Positions 25,137-33,949 of a stretch of DNA of 64,000 nucleotides are shown here, piece after piece. The position numbers and the translations under genes were made by a program. Origin of the DNA: Sinosporangium siamense (GTDB lineage Bacteria; Actinomycetota; Actinomycetes; Streptosporangiales; Streptosporangiaceae); NCBI RefSeq assembly GCF_016863435.1, contig NZ_BOOW01000043.1, positions 62,001 to 126,000 of the forward strand. The letters run 5' to 3'. The notes beneath the pieces were generated by a model, which worked only from the letters and a program-made list of their open reading frames with translations, did not search any database and was not told where the DNA came from. Every line of letters begins with the position of its first letter. The stretch's first letter is position 1.

Positions 25137-25981
25137 CCTTCGCAGTCGCTGAGCCACCTTCGCCGGCGACAGGCCCTCCGGTACCGTGCGCAGGCGCGGA
25201 TGAGGCGACCGGCTTGGTGAAGAGCAGCACGTCGAAGTGGACACGCAGGCTCACTGGAAGCTGCGCGCACTCTGGCAAGGAGTCCGACGAGCCGGGAGCG
25301 AACGTCACCTCCGTGTGCTCCCCGAGAGCCGGTAGCCGCACGGCGATGATGTGCTGCAGATAGACCAGGCCCGCCCGGCGCGCACGAGCGATGACGCCCG
25401 GCGCGGGGGTCGACCATTTGTGCCCCTGCCCGATGAAGCCCGGTGACGACCGCCAGATGCCCTCCCGGCTTCAGCAACTCCGCCGCCCGCTCCACATCAA
25501 CAGTGATCGGAGCACGCTCAGAAGGACTGCTGTGGCCGTGGGTACAGGCCTGACGGGTCACCACCAGGGCGGCCGAACCGGCGAGAGCGGACAACGCCAG
25601 ATGCATCCCCTCCGGACGAGCACACCGCAATTCAGCGACGTTCAGGTCGTGAGCCGGATGCACCATGTTCAACCTGTCGTACGCGGCCAAGAGCAGGTTC
25701 GCGTCCACGAAGACCGCATATGCCCGGCACCCCATCGACAGCGCGCTGGAGACCACCGCGGGCCCGGAAGCATTGATATCGACCACCAGGTCCCCGAGCC
25801 GAGTACAGGCAACCACGATGTGCCGAGCCAGCGCCTCGTTCACCGAGACACAGCAGCCGTCCCGGCAGTCGGTAGATGGCTCGCCCCCGGGAGTGAGCCA
25901 GACGCTCAACGGCAGATGCCCAGCCGCCTCCGCCCCAGGACGATTGGATGATGAGGTACTACCGGTAGAAGGTGATGTCAC
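25090..25981 (-). pseudogene. Second methyltransferase-like gene, frameshifted
   Basis: A paralogue-like gene in front of the previous one. Its first half (LARHIVVACTRLGDLVVDINASG...MGCRAYAVFVDANLLLAAYDRL, SALAGSAALVVTRQA, AELLKPGGHLAVVTG) follows the methyltransferase fold, but motif I is degenerate and there is no PPY. After VVTG, near 25430, the frame changes: the original frame becomes Arg/Ala-rich, while the next frame reads FIGQGHKWSTPAPGVIARAR and continues sensibly to a stop at 25090. One extra G in GGGCTTC would explain it. It may be a pseudogene or a sequencing error. Without motif residues it could be a specificity or regulatory partner of the intact methylase. Confidence 0.65.
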
Positions 25982-26600
25982 GATGATGCGGCCCGATCAT
26001 CGGCCGCCTGGTCCCCGTCACCCATTCAAATACTCGCCGGGAGACCCTCGCTGGGACATCACGACACCGGATCTCCGCCATGACTTGCTCGCCTAGGCGC
26101 TGCCTCTCCAACGCAGACTCAGGCATCCATGCAGGTCAAAGCACTTTCGGACGCAACCTGGACCGTCTACGGACAGCTCATGCACTCCATCCGTGGGCAG
26201 CCAGGTTGCTCGCTCTTGCTGATCGTGTCCACCGGGAGACGGCCGACCACGAACAGCGGAAGCGCCTTCTGCAGGTCTGCACCGCCAAAGCACACGCAGG
26301 TCGGTCTCCACTAATCACGAACTGACCTCTGGACCTGGGCAACCTTTGACCGACCATTCCTGAGCGAGCATGTTTCTGCTGGTCAGCTGGATTCCGATCA
26401 ACACTTCAGCGCCCCCTCAAGCCCTCAACGCGCCAGCCCAGCAGACCGATACCGCAGGCCACAGCACGTTCCGGAAGACCACTCACTCTTGATCCGCTCC
26501 TTAGCCGAATCGGCGTCTGTCCGAGTGGTGTCCCATTCCTGTACGGGTGCTCTGGCGGCATGAGCAACGTCCGAATCGACCAGCCTCAAGGAGCGTTGCC
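25982..26600. other. Gap of about 620 bases without a supported gene
   Basis: Only short open frames without family features occur on either strand. Base composition is less GC-rich than in the flanking genes (26090-26480). The last 20 bases carry the ribosome site AAGGAG of the next gene. This region divides the leftward int/methylase transcript from the rightward transfer operon. Confidence 0.5.
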
Positions 26601-27491
26601 ATGTCCTTCAATGCCCCCTCGCACGCCTCCAGCTCGATCCGCGCCAAGAGCACGAACGCCAACCTTCCGACCAGCTCCGAGCCCGGCCCCACGGCGAACA
26701 GGTCGTTCACCCCGACGATGAGCTCGGCCTTCCCCGCCTTCTCCGTCTACCCCACCACCGGCATCGAAACAGGAAGCTCACCCCTCGATGTCGCAGAACG
26801 TTCGTTCGCCCTCCTGATGCACGGCCCTCGGCCCCTATCGGTCGACGGCGCCGAACTGGGCCACGGGCTCCCCGCCCGAACCATCCCACTGAACGAACTC
26901 CGCGCCATCCTGCTCCACCCCGCCTGCGACCGCACCACCCGCGACGAAGTCTGGCGCCACCTCGTCACCCAGGCACGCACCCACCGAGGCGCGTGGATGC
27001 TCGCAGCAGTCGCCCTCGCTCTCCCCATGCTGCGCCGCCTGGTCAAAGCACTCGGCGAAAAGGTCACCGCCGAGCGTGAGGACCTCGAAGCCGAAGTTCT
27101 CGCCTGCTACATGGAAGCCCTCGACCGCGTGAAGCTGGCCTGGCCCCACCCCGTCCTCCGTCTGTCACGCCTCACCCAGTTCGCCGTGATCCGCAACTAC
27201 TCGGCCGAACGCCCAGAGCTGCTCTCAGACCCCGACCAGGACGTTGACCGCCAGACCCTCACCTACCCGACCGGACACGCAGACCTCCTGCTGACTCAAG
27301 CCGTACGGCAGAGCATCATCACCCCGGAAATGGCCGAGGTCATCGGACTCACGCGCCTGGAGAACATCCCCCTCAGTGTCTACTGCCGCCGCCGCAACCT
27401 GCTCTACTGCGCCGTCCTCAAGCGCCGCCAACGCGCCGAAGCCGCTCTCTACCGAGCGCTCATGAACGGCGACCTGTCCAACAGCTGCTGA
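26601..27491 (+). CDS. Sigma-factor-like helical protein of the element
   Basis: A protein of about 296 residues, found as a type in actinomycete integrative elements but without a firm function. Residues about 90-220 form a helical region resembling sigma-70 region 2 (DRTTRDEVWRHLVTQA, MEALDRVKLAWPHPVLRLSR), and the end (LLLTQAVRQSIITPEMAEVIGLTRLENIPLSVYCRRR...LKRRQRAEAAL) resembles a region-4 helix-turn-helix. The first 60 residues are Ser/Pro rich and disordered. ATG at 26601 lies behind AAGGAG. It comes just before the secretion operon and may act as its activator; this is inference from position. Confidence 0.6.
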   Translation: MSFNAPSHASSSIRAKSTNANLPTSSEPGPTANRSFTPTMSSAFPAFSVYPTTGIETGSSPLDVAERSFALLMHGPRPLSVDGAELGHGLPARTIPLNELRAILLHPACDRTTRDEVWRHLVTQARTHRGAWMLAAVALALPMLRRLVKALGEKVTAEREDLEAEVLACYMEALDRVKLAWPHPVLRLSRLTQFAVIRNYSAERPELLSDPDQDVDRQTLTYPTGHADLLLTQAVRQSIITPEMAEVIGLTRLENIPLSVYCRRRNLLYCAVLKRRQRAEAALYRALMNGDLSNSC

Positions 27492-27760
27492 GAAGCCGGC
27501 CAGTCATGGAACGGCAAAGCCCGCATACGCCGATGTCCGATAGCGGCACCGCGGTCAAGTCTTTCCCCGATTAGAGGCAGCGCGGACGGCTCAGCTCGGC
27601 TGGCCGCATCGGCCACCGGTCCCCGTCACCACCGGTCCGCCACCCCACTCACATGAAGGAGGACGCCCTCCCGGCCCAGCCGGGCTGGGCCCCGCGCCGC
27701 CTCACCATTCCCACATCCGGATCGGTAATTCCACCGATGGCATCACCTCGGGAGCTGCTT

Positions 27761-28132
27761 GTGACACCTCGTGCACGCACCGGACGACGGGTACTGCTCA
27801 CCGTGGTCTTCGCCCTCTTCATCGGCACGATCATCGGCCTCTACCTGTCCGACATGGCCGACGCCTCCGCCGTAAAGAAAGCAGGAGTGCTGGCCGCGCC
27901 CTCCTCGCTGCACCAGGTCATCAACAACCTGCGCAACCTCATCGTCGGCCTGCTCGTCGTGCTCGCAACCTTGTTCCTGACCGTGGGCGGCGTCCGCTAT
28001 ATCCTCGCCGGCGGGGACCCCGGCGAGGTCGAAGCCGCCAAGAAGACCCTCCGCTACGCCGCCCTCGGATATGGCATCGCCGCCTTGGCCCCGCTCTTGG
28101 TCAGCATCCTCAAGGGCATCGTGGGCACCTGA
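27761..28132 (+). CDS. Type IV secretion pilin-like membrane protein (VirB2/TrbC type)
   Basis: A small protein of about 123 residues with an N-terminal signal or helix (RRVLLTVVFALFIGTIIGLYL), a short loop, and two further hydrophobic helices separated by GGVRYILAGGDPGEVEAAKKT, the signature of the pilin-like T4SS component in Gram-positive conjugation systems. GTG at 27761 follows GGGAG; ATG at 27737 or 27653 would give longer forms. The stop is 2 bases before the next gene, so this opens the transfer operon. It would form part of the membrane channel. Confidence 0.75.
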   Translation: MTPRARTGRRVLLTVVFALFIGTIIGLYLSDMADASAVKKAGVLAAPSSLHQVINNLRNLIVGLLVVLATLFLTVGGVRYILAGGDPGEVEAAKKTLRYAALGYGIAALAPLLVSILKGIVGT

Positions 28133-28134
28133 CC

Positions 28135-29751
28135 GTGTTCCCACCTAGAGCGTCAGTGCGGGCAAGACGGCTACAGGACCTCGCACTGGTCACTGTCCTG
28201 TTGTTCGCAGCCCTGCTAGGTCTGACGAGCACCGCAAGCGCAGCCACGCCAACCCCATCTCCACCGTCACCCTCACCCTCGACGACGTGGGCGCCCCCGC
28301 CACCGGCGAGCCCCGACGGATGCGGCTGGCTTGACGTCGGCTGCAAGATCAACCGTGCGGTGAACGGCTGGTTCACCAACCTCGTCACCGAGGCGATCAA
28401 CCCGGTGTTCGTCATGGTCGGCAGAACCTTGCTGTCAGCCCCACCCCCATCAGCCCTGTCTCGAGTACGAGAACTGTCCGGCCACGTGCGCCTGGTAGCC
28501 AACGCCCTCCTGGTCTTGATGGTCCTGGCGGGCGGCGTCATCGTCATGGCCTACGGCAGCGTGCAGACGTCCACCACGGCCAGGGAGGTCACCCCACGCC
28601 TGGTCGTCGCCACCATTACCCTCAACACGTCACTGCCCCTCTGCCAGTACGCCATCGACCTCGCCAACGCGCTAGTCGAGGCCCTCCTGGGAGCCGGAGT
28701 CAATGGTGAGCGGGCAGGAAACCTGCTGGCAGGCAGAGTCGCCACGCTCATCGGCGACCCCAAAAACATCCTGCTGTTCCTCGTCGTGCTCGTGGGCGCA
28801 GCCGTCCTGATGGCGGTCCTCCTGGCCTTCATCGCGGTGCTCCGAATAGCCCTCCTGCTCTTCCTGATCATTGCCGCGCCCATGGCCCTGCTCTGCCACG
28901 CACTTCCGCAGACCGAAGGTGTTGCCCGTCTGTGGTGGCGTGCCTTCGCCGGCCTGCTAATCATGCAAGTGCTACAGGCCCTGGTGCTGATCCTCGCGTT
29001 CAAGGTCTTCCTCACGGATTCCTTCGACGCCTTCGGTTCCACCCGAACGGGCAACCCCTCGCTGGCAGCAGTCCAGCCGACAGCCAGCCGCGCTGTGGAC
29101 GCCCTGATTCTCATCGGTCTCTTCTACGTCCTGATCAAGATCCCAGGCTGGGTGACCCGCACCGTCTGGCAGCAGGCCCAACCCCAACTCCTGAAACGCC
29201 TGATCAAGGCTGTGATCGTCTACAAGACGCTCGGCGCCGCTAGTGGCGCATTCGGCAAAGCCCTAGGCCGACGCCGGTACGGCACAGCCGTACGAAGAAC
29301 AAGCGCCCACCGCTCCAGGCCTCCCCGTCCAGGAGGTGGACCAGCAGGGCATGCGCCAGGAAATAGACCGCCTGCCCCGAGAGGACCTAAGCCGGTGACA
29401 CCGACTGCTTCGGCAACGCAGAAGCCACCTGCATCCAGTCGCCCCCAGGCACCACGACAACTTGCGCTTCCCTTCCCAGTCACACCCGCAGCTCCTCCGC
29501 CCCCGTCACAATCGGCGACTGCGCGTCAGGGCCGTCAGCTGGCGTTGCCGTTCCCAGTGACCAGAGTTCCCCGGCCACCGACACCCGCCCCGCCTCCACC
29601 GGCCGACCGCCCGTGGATCAGGCCACGACCGCCGTACGTCCAAGACCGGCTTCCCGGCATGCCCACCCGCGCACCCCGCCCCGGGCAACTTCGACTACGC
29701 CTGGACCCACCGCCACGCCGTACCCCGCGCAGAAGACAGGAAGGCCGTTGA
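28135..29751 (+). CDS. Conjugal transfer membrane protein, TrbL/VirB6-like
   Basis: A polytopic protein of 538 residues. A signal peptide (cleavage near STASAATP) and a Pro/Ser linker lead to a domain with DGCGWLDVGCKINRAVNGWF, then about seven membrane helices (residues 125-350), and a long Pro/Arg-rich cytoplasmic tail in which RQLALPFPVT occurs twice. This is the layout of the TrbL/VirB6-like channel proteins of actinobacterial conjugative elements. GTG at 28135. Its stop overlaps the TTG start of the following PrgI-like gene (TTGA). The tail repeats suggest a flexible docking region. Confidence 0.8.
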   Translation: MFPPRASVRARRLQDLALVTVLLFAALLGLTSTASAATPTPSPPSPSPSTTWAPPPPASPDGCGWLDVGCKINRAVNGWFTNLVTEAINPVFVMVGRTLLSAPPPSALSRVRELSGHVRLVANALLVLMVLAGGVIVMAYGSVQTSTTAREVTPRLVVATITLNTSLPLCQYAIDLANALVEALLGAGVNGERAGNLLAGRVATLIGDPKNILLFLVVLVGAAVLMAVLLAFIAVLRIALLLFLIIAAPMALLCHALPQTEGVARLWWRAFAGLLIMQVLQALVLILAFKVFLTDSFDAFGSTRTGNPSLAAVQPTASRAVDALILIGLFYVLIKIPGWVTRTVWQQAQPQLLKRLIKAVIVYKTLGAASGAFGKALGRRRYGTAVRRTSAHRSRPPRPGGGPAGHAPGNRPPAPRGPKPVTPTASATQKPPASSRPQAPRQLALPFPVTPAAPPPPSQSATARQGRQLALPFPVTRVPRPPTPAPPPPADRPWIRPRPPYVQDRLPGMPTRAPRPGQLRLRLDPPPRRTPRRRQEGR

Positions 29752-30695
29752 ACGACGCCGAACCGCTGGTCGCGCGCATCCCCGCCGACATCGCGCGCCC
29801 CGACAAGATCGCCTACGGCCTCACCGCTCGCCAGCTCACAGTGATCGCCATCACAGGGGCTATCGCGGCAGGTGTCTATTACCTGTTTCACGATCTGCTT
29901 CCGGTCGTCGTCACAGCCGCCGTCCTGCTGCCCTTGATGGCGACTGGCTTGGTGGTCGCGCTCGGCCGCAGAGACGGGCTCACCTTCGACCGCTTCGTTT
30001 GGGCGGCTCTGCTGTTCGCCCGCGCGCCGAAGAGGTTGGTCACCGCACCGAACGGGGTACCCGAACCACCTCGTTGGTGCCGCCTGCGAGGAAAACTGCC
30101 TTCCCCGCTTCGACTCCCAGTTCGAGCCATTCGCACCGACGGCGCTCTGGAACTGGCCGAGGGTGGCGTTGCCGTACTGGTGGAGACATCAACCGTCTCC
30201 TTCCACCTGCGTACGGCTGCCGAGCAGGCCGCCCTGGTCAGCGCGTTCGGACGATGGCTCAACTCGCTTGAAGCACCAGTTCAGATCCTCACCCGGACGC
30301 GGCCCATCGACCTCAGCAATCTCAGTGGCGCGCTTCACCAGCGAGCCAGGCGCCTACCACATCCGGCTCTCACCGACGCGGCCGATGAACATGCCACCTT
30401 CCTGGCGCAACTGGCCGCATCTCAGGAGCTGCTCGCACGCCAAGTGCTCATCGTGCTGCGCGATCATCAAGCAAGGGGCCGAAGGCCCGTACGGCGAGAC
30501 GCCTCGGCAGCGATCGTGCTGCGCCGAGCCGGCGAAGCAGCGAGGACGTTGGCCGGGCTCGGCGTCATCGCCAATGTTCTCGACGCCCAGGCCGCTCACC
30601 AGGTCCTTACCGAATGCCTGGACCCAGGTGGATGGCATCCCACCGGAACCGCACTTCCCAGCGCACTGATCACTACTGCTGAGGGGCGCCCATGA
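29748..30695 (+). CDS. PrgI family / SCO6880-like transfer protein
   Basis: A protein of about 315 residues. The N-terminal PrgI region (ARIPADIARPDKIAYGLTARQLTVIAITGAIAAG, then a second membrane helix) is typical of the gene upstream of VirB4 in Gram-positive type IV secretion. The remaining cytoplasmic part (residues about 110-315) matches the SCO6880-like extension with FHLRTAAEQAALVSAFGRWLNSL. The TTG at 29748 overlaps the preceding stop and has GGAAGG 4 bases upstream; the longer frame lies within the TrbL-like gene. Its stop overlaps the next start. Membrane partner of the VirB4 ATPase. Confidence 0.78.
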   Translation: MNDAEPLVARIPADIARPDKIAYGLTARQLTVIAITGAIAAGVYYLFHDLLPVVVTAAVLLPLMATGLVVALGRRDGLTFDRFVWAALLFARAPKRLVTAPNGVPEPPRWCRLRGKLPSPLRLPVRAIRTDGALELAEGGVAVLVETSTVSFHLRTAAEQAALVSAFGRWLNSLEAPVQILTRTRPIDLSNLSGALHQRARRLPHPALTDAADEHATFLAQLAASQELLARQVLIVLRDHQARGRRPVRRDASAAIVLRRAGEAARTLAGLGVIANVLDAQAAHQVLTECLDPGGWHPTGTALPSALITTAEGRP

Positions 30696-31333
30696 GACGT
30701 CATCGTCGTTCCACTTCAGAGCAGTGCGCCACCGCGGAACCCAGCGCACTTGAGGTCGGTGCGCGAACGGTCACCTTCCCCAGCGGAGTCAGCACGACCT
30801 TCGCTGTGGTCGGCTATCCCCGTGACGTGGGTGCAGGCTGGCTCGAACCCCTGCTCACCTACCCAGGCCGCTTGGACGTCTCGCTGCACATAGAACCGGT
30901 CCCGCAAGCGGTCGCGGCGATGCGGCTGCGCCGCCAGCTCGCCCGGCTGGAGTCGGCGAGCCGTACCGATGCCGAGCAAGGCCGCCTCCAGGACTTCGCC
31001 ACCGAAGCAGCAGCCGACGACGCGACGGACCTCGCGGCGAGCCTCGCCCGAGGCCACGGACGGTTGTTCAAAGTCGGCCTCTATCTCACCATCCACGCCC
31101 ACGGCCAGAATGGACTCGCCGCCGAGATCGAGCGCGTCCAGACGCTGGCCGCCTCCCTGCTGCTCGATCCGCAACCGACCACCTTCCGCGCCCTGCAAGG
31201 GTTGGGTCACGAGCCTCCTTCGCTCACCACCTGGCGGCAGCAGCCGCTCTCCTGGACCCGGCCGGCAGCCGGTTGGCGGTGGGCTTTGGCCAGGCACAAC
31301 GACACACGGCACCTCGATTTCCGCAACGGGTAG
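30692..31333 (+). pseudogene. Truncated VirB4-like transfer ATPase (N-terminal domain only)
   Basis: Only the N-terminal domain of the VirB4/TraC-type ATPase is present: VTFPSGVSTTFAVVGYPRDVGAGWLEPLLTYPGRLDVSLHIEP through LAASLLLDPQPTTFRALQG. Full proteins have over 500 more residues with Walker A and B; here none exist. Just after FRALQG the frame shifts: the next frame reads WVTSL, the expected continuation, and both frames then lose similarity before the stop. The gene starts with a 4-base overlap with the PrgI-like gene. Loss of VirB4 disables secretion, so the element cannot conjugate by itself. Confidence 0.8.
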
Positions 31334-31451
31334 TGGATGTGATGCCAATGCGCTTCCAATCCACGGCCGACACGCACTCGGCCGTGGACATGAGAGGGTG
31401 GGCTTGTTCTCCATCGCTCGGAACTACGGCCCCACAAGCAGCAGGCCTTGG

Positions 31452-31643
31452 CTAGCGCCCGGGCGGGTACCAAGGAACAAGCCGCAACAGCAGGTCGAGT
31501 GTACGGATGGCCGCGCGGCGCCTATGTTCATGCGTCGCGAACGCGGAGCCTATGGCGAGCGCTGCCATCACAACGAGCGCTACGACGAGGCAGGCTGATG
31601 CCATCAGCAACACGATCTTGTTACTGGGTAGAGCCACGATCAC
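31452..31643 (-). CDS. Possible small membrane protein or remnant
   Basis: A minus-strand frame of about 63 residues starting at GTG 31643. A hydrophobic helix (IVLLMASACLVVALVVMAALAIGSA) is followed by a charged end, THEHRRRAAIRTLDLLLRLVPWYPPGR, which looks like a genuine protein C-terminus. The frame extends further upstream, but there it overlaps the alanyl-tRNA synthetase fragment in antisense. It may be a small membrane protein of the element or the remains of a longer one. Confidence 0.35.
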   Translation of the reverse strand: MIVALPSNKIVLLMASACLVVALVVMAALAIGSAFATHEHRRRAAIRTLDLLLRLVPWYPPGR

Positions 31644-31682
31644 GCCGCAGGCTAGAAGCCCAGCCCAAGGCCGCGGTTCCGC

Positions 31683-32428
31683 GCCGACGCCGAAGCGGCT
31701 GGAGCCACAGCCTTGTTCAGGGAGAAGTGCGGCGAACAGGTCCGCATCGTTGACATCGGCGACTTCTCCCGCGAGCTCTGTGGCGGCACCCACGTCGGCC
31801 ACGGCTCCAACGCGGGCCCAATCCGCGTACTCGGCGAGTCGTCCATCGGCCCCACCTGCGCCGCATCGAAGCCCTGACCGGCCGCGACGCCCTACGCCAC
31901 TACGACAGCGAACGCCGTCTCCTCGAAGAGATCTCCAGCCTCCTCGGCACTCGCCCCAAAGACGCGCCCGAGGCGCTGCGCAAGCGGCTAGCCCACCTGG
32001 CGACCGCCCAGCAGGAACTCGATCGGCTCCGAGCCAACGAACTGCGCGACCGTGCAGAGCAGCTACTTGATCGCGCTTACCCGAGCGGCCACGGCAAGAT
32101 CATCACCGAACTCGTCACCGAGATCAGCGCCGCGGAACTACACCAGCTCGCTCTTGAGGTCATCGATAAGACTCATTCGGTGCCGACGGTCGTGATCCTC
32201 GGCCTGGAGCACGATGGCAAGGCCATGCTCGTGGCCACCATCTCACCCGATCTTCTTGCTAGCGGCGTCCAGGCCGCGCAAATCATCACTCGTGCCGCCA
32301 AGGCCGTGGGCGGTGGAGGTGGCGGCACTGGTGGAGTCGCCAGCGCTGGAGGGCGTCACCCCCAGGCACTGGCCCATGCCCTCCAACTGGCGGCTGACGA
32401 CGCGAGTAGCGCCCTGACCGGCAGATAA
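31683..32428 (+). pseudogene. Alanyl-tRNA synthetase C-terminal fragment, frameshifted
   Basis: The plus strand encodes the editing-domain tail and C-Ala (DHHA1) region of an alanyl-tRNA synthetase. The first frame reads [20 protein letters not shown] and [20 protein letters not shown], the zinc-binding CGGTH motif of the editing domain. Near 31845 the frame shifts, and the rest ([19 protein letters not shown]...GGGGGGTGGVASAGGRHPQALAHAL) continues to a normal C-terminus at 32428. The aminoacylation and tRNA-binding domains are missing. This is a stray fragment of a synthetase gene captured or left behind in the element, not a working enzyme. Confidence 0.85.
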
Positions 32429-32431
32429 AGA

Positions 32432-32827
32432 GCCGCTGTGGGCTTGTCCATAACACGAGCCCGCAACAGTGCTCTACCGTGCGCCGGCCGCATGACCAAC
32501 AGGAGGCCGTGAACGCCACCAACCGCGTCATCGAGACCGTCTACCAGCCCGAAGCACGTCAGCGCGGCGAGCACCCTTCCGACTACGCCCGCCTATACCG
32601 CTTAAAAACTTCTGGTCCGGTGTTTCTTTAGGTTGGCCAGGTAGGTGAAGGCGCGCGCGACTCAGACGGAAGTTATCCGAACTTGCGTGCTATATGTCCT
32701 AGCTGTAGGGCATCATGGATCTGAAACCACTACATCTAGTGGTTCGAGCAGTCCCAGCGGTGACGCCCTGCGACCCTCTAGCGGTTCAGGGCCGAACCCG
32801 GGCTGGTGTTCGGAAGGAGTTCCACAC
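32432..32827. other. Junction region of about 400 bases
   Basis: Apart from the 40-codon frame at 32509 there is no supported gene. Between 32600 and 32740 the sequence is clearly more A/T-rich than its surroundings, consistent with a recombination junction between the decayed transfer region and the defence island. AAGGAG at 32812 belongs to the next gene. Confidence 0.45.
32509..32631 (+). CDS. Very short frame with strong ribosome site, probable truncated gene
   Basis: A frame of 40 codons starting at GTG 32509, 3 bases after AGGAGG. The product (NATNRVIETVYQPEARQRGE then HPSDYARLYRLKTSGPVFL) has no family I recognise. The last ten residues come from more A/T-rich sequence (CTTAAAAACTTCTGG), which suggests a junction that cut off a longer gene. 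Confidence 0.3.
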   Translation: MNATNRVIETVYQPEARQRGEHPSDYARLYRLKTSGPVFL

Positions 32828-33949
32828 TTGACCCAACTCCGCTCGACTTCCGCAGCAGCGCACGACCGCCGCTTGGTGCAGACAGCCGTCAAAGGTCCGA
32901 CTCCCGACTCACAGGATGCCGTCTTCCTCCCCTTGGAACACGATGCCGCCTTGGAGTTCCGCCAGGAGCACTCCGACGTGAATTTCTGGTGCGGGACGGT
33001 CAACGGGTGCGGGCGCCAACTCTTCACCCGCATCGGCGACGAGAAGATCCCGCACTTCTTTCACCGCGGCGAAGGTGAGCAGGCGCAGTGCCGCCGGGCA
33101 CAGAAGAATCGGGGCCGGCTCGACATCGAAGCCCCAATCATCTGGGCCGAGCTGAAGCACTGGCGCCAAAGCCGCGGCTTTCCCGAGGGGCAGGTCGAGT
33201 TCTTCGATCCTCTCGATCGCCACGATGCCCGCTACATGCACATCAGCGGCCCTGTCGGCACCAGAAATACTTGCATCGTGCTCGGCGACGTCACGATCGT
33301 GCAGGTCCAGCAGGACGCCGCGTCTGCGCAGGGGCGCGAGTGGGACTGGTTCGTGCACGAGCGCAACACCGAGATAAGGGCGATCCTGGATAGCCAAGGC
33401 ATTACCTACGCACAAATCAGGTTCGTCCCGACCGCGACCTCGGCAACCCTTCAGGTCTTCCTGTCTACCCCGGACAACGTGGGGGACTGGGGCCGCATCA
33501 GCCGATACGTGCCCGCGCCCAACCGGGCTCCCCGTCCGCCCAAGCCCGTACAGCAACGGCCCCGCGCCTCTGGCGCTGCCCGCGAAAAGGTCGTTCCTGA
33601 TGCGCTGATGGGTGTTGAGACCCAGTCCCCCCGGCTGCGGGAATTGGACGACGGGCCCGCGCGTGAACATGCCTTTGCACGCAAGGCTCCCCGCCCCCGT
33701 CCGCCAGCGCCACCTCGGTGGTATGCGCCCGCAGCGAAGGCGCCAGTGCCCCGCTCTGAACAGCAGATCGCCAACGAGTTCAAAGATGCCATCGCGCACC
33801 TGGAAAAGGCGCTGGTCCTGGAAGACCGCAAGGACGTGGCCCGCGGCGCACGGCGCCTCCGCGCACTGCGCAAGGCACATCGCGGGAGCCTTTCCAACGA
33901 TGACAACCGAGCGATCAAAGCCCTGCTCAGGCGGGCCAGCACCAGTTGA
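32828..33949 (+). CDS. CoiA-like protein, possible nuclease
   Basis: A protein of about 373 residues annotated here by pattern as competence protein CoiA-like. The N-terminal region has a probable zinc knuckle, FWCGTVNGCGRQLFTRIGD followed by HFFHR and a further Cys (QAQCRRAQ), the order seen in CoiA-type proteins, and then a domain with RLDIEAPIIWAELKHW and FVPTATSATLQVFL. The second half is Pro/Arg-rich, ending in a helical region (FKDAIAHLEKALVLEDRKDVARGARRLRAL). TTG at 32828 follows AAGGAG; the frame is open further upstream. CoiA proteins belong to the PD-(D/E)xK-like nucleases, but I cannot point to the catalytic residues. It flanks the restriction operon. Confidence 0.5.
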   Translation: MTQLRSTSAAAHDRRLVQTAVKGPTPDSQDAVFLPLEHDAALEFRQEHSDVNFWCGTVNGCGRQLFTRIGDEKIPHFFHRGEGEQAQCRRAQKNRGRLDIEAPIIWAELKHWRQSRGFPEGQVEFFDPLDRHDARYMHISGPVGTRNTCIVLGDVTIVQVQQDAASAQGREWDWFVHERNTEIRAILDSQGITYAQIRFVPTATSATLQVFLSTPDNVGDWGRISRYVPAPNRAPRPPKPVQQRPRASGAAREKVVPDALMGVETQSPRLRELDDGPAREHAFARKAPRPRPPAPPRWYAPAAKAPVPRSEQQIANEFKDAIAHLEKALVLEDRKDVARGARRLRALRKAHRGSLSNDDNRAIKALLRRASTS

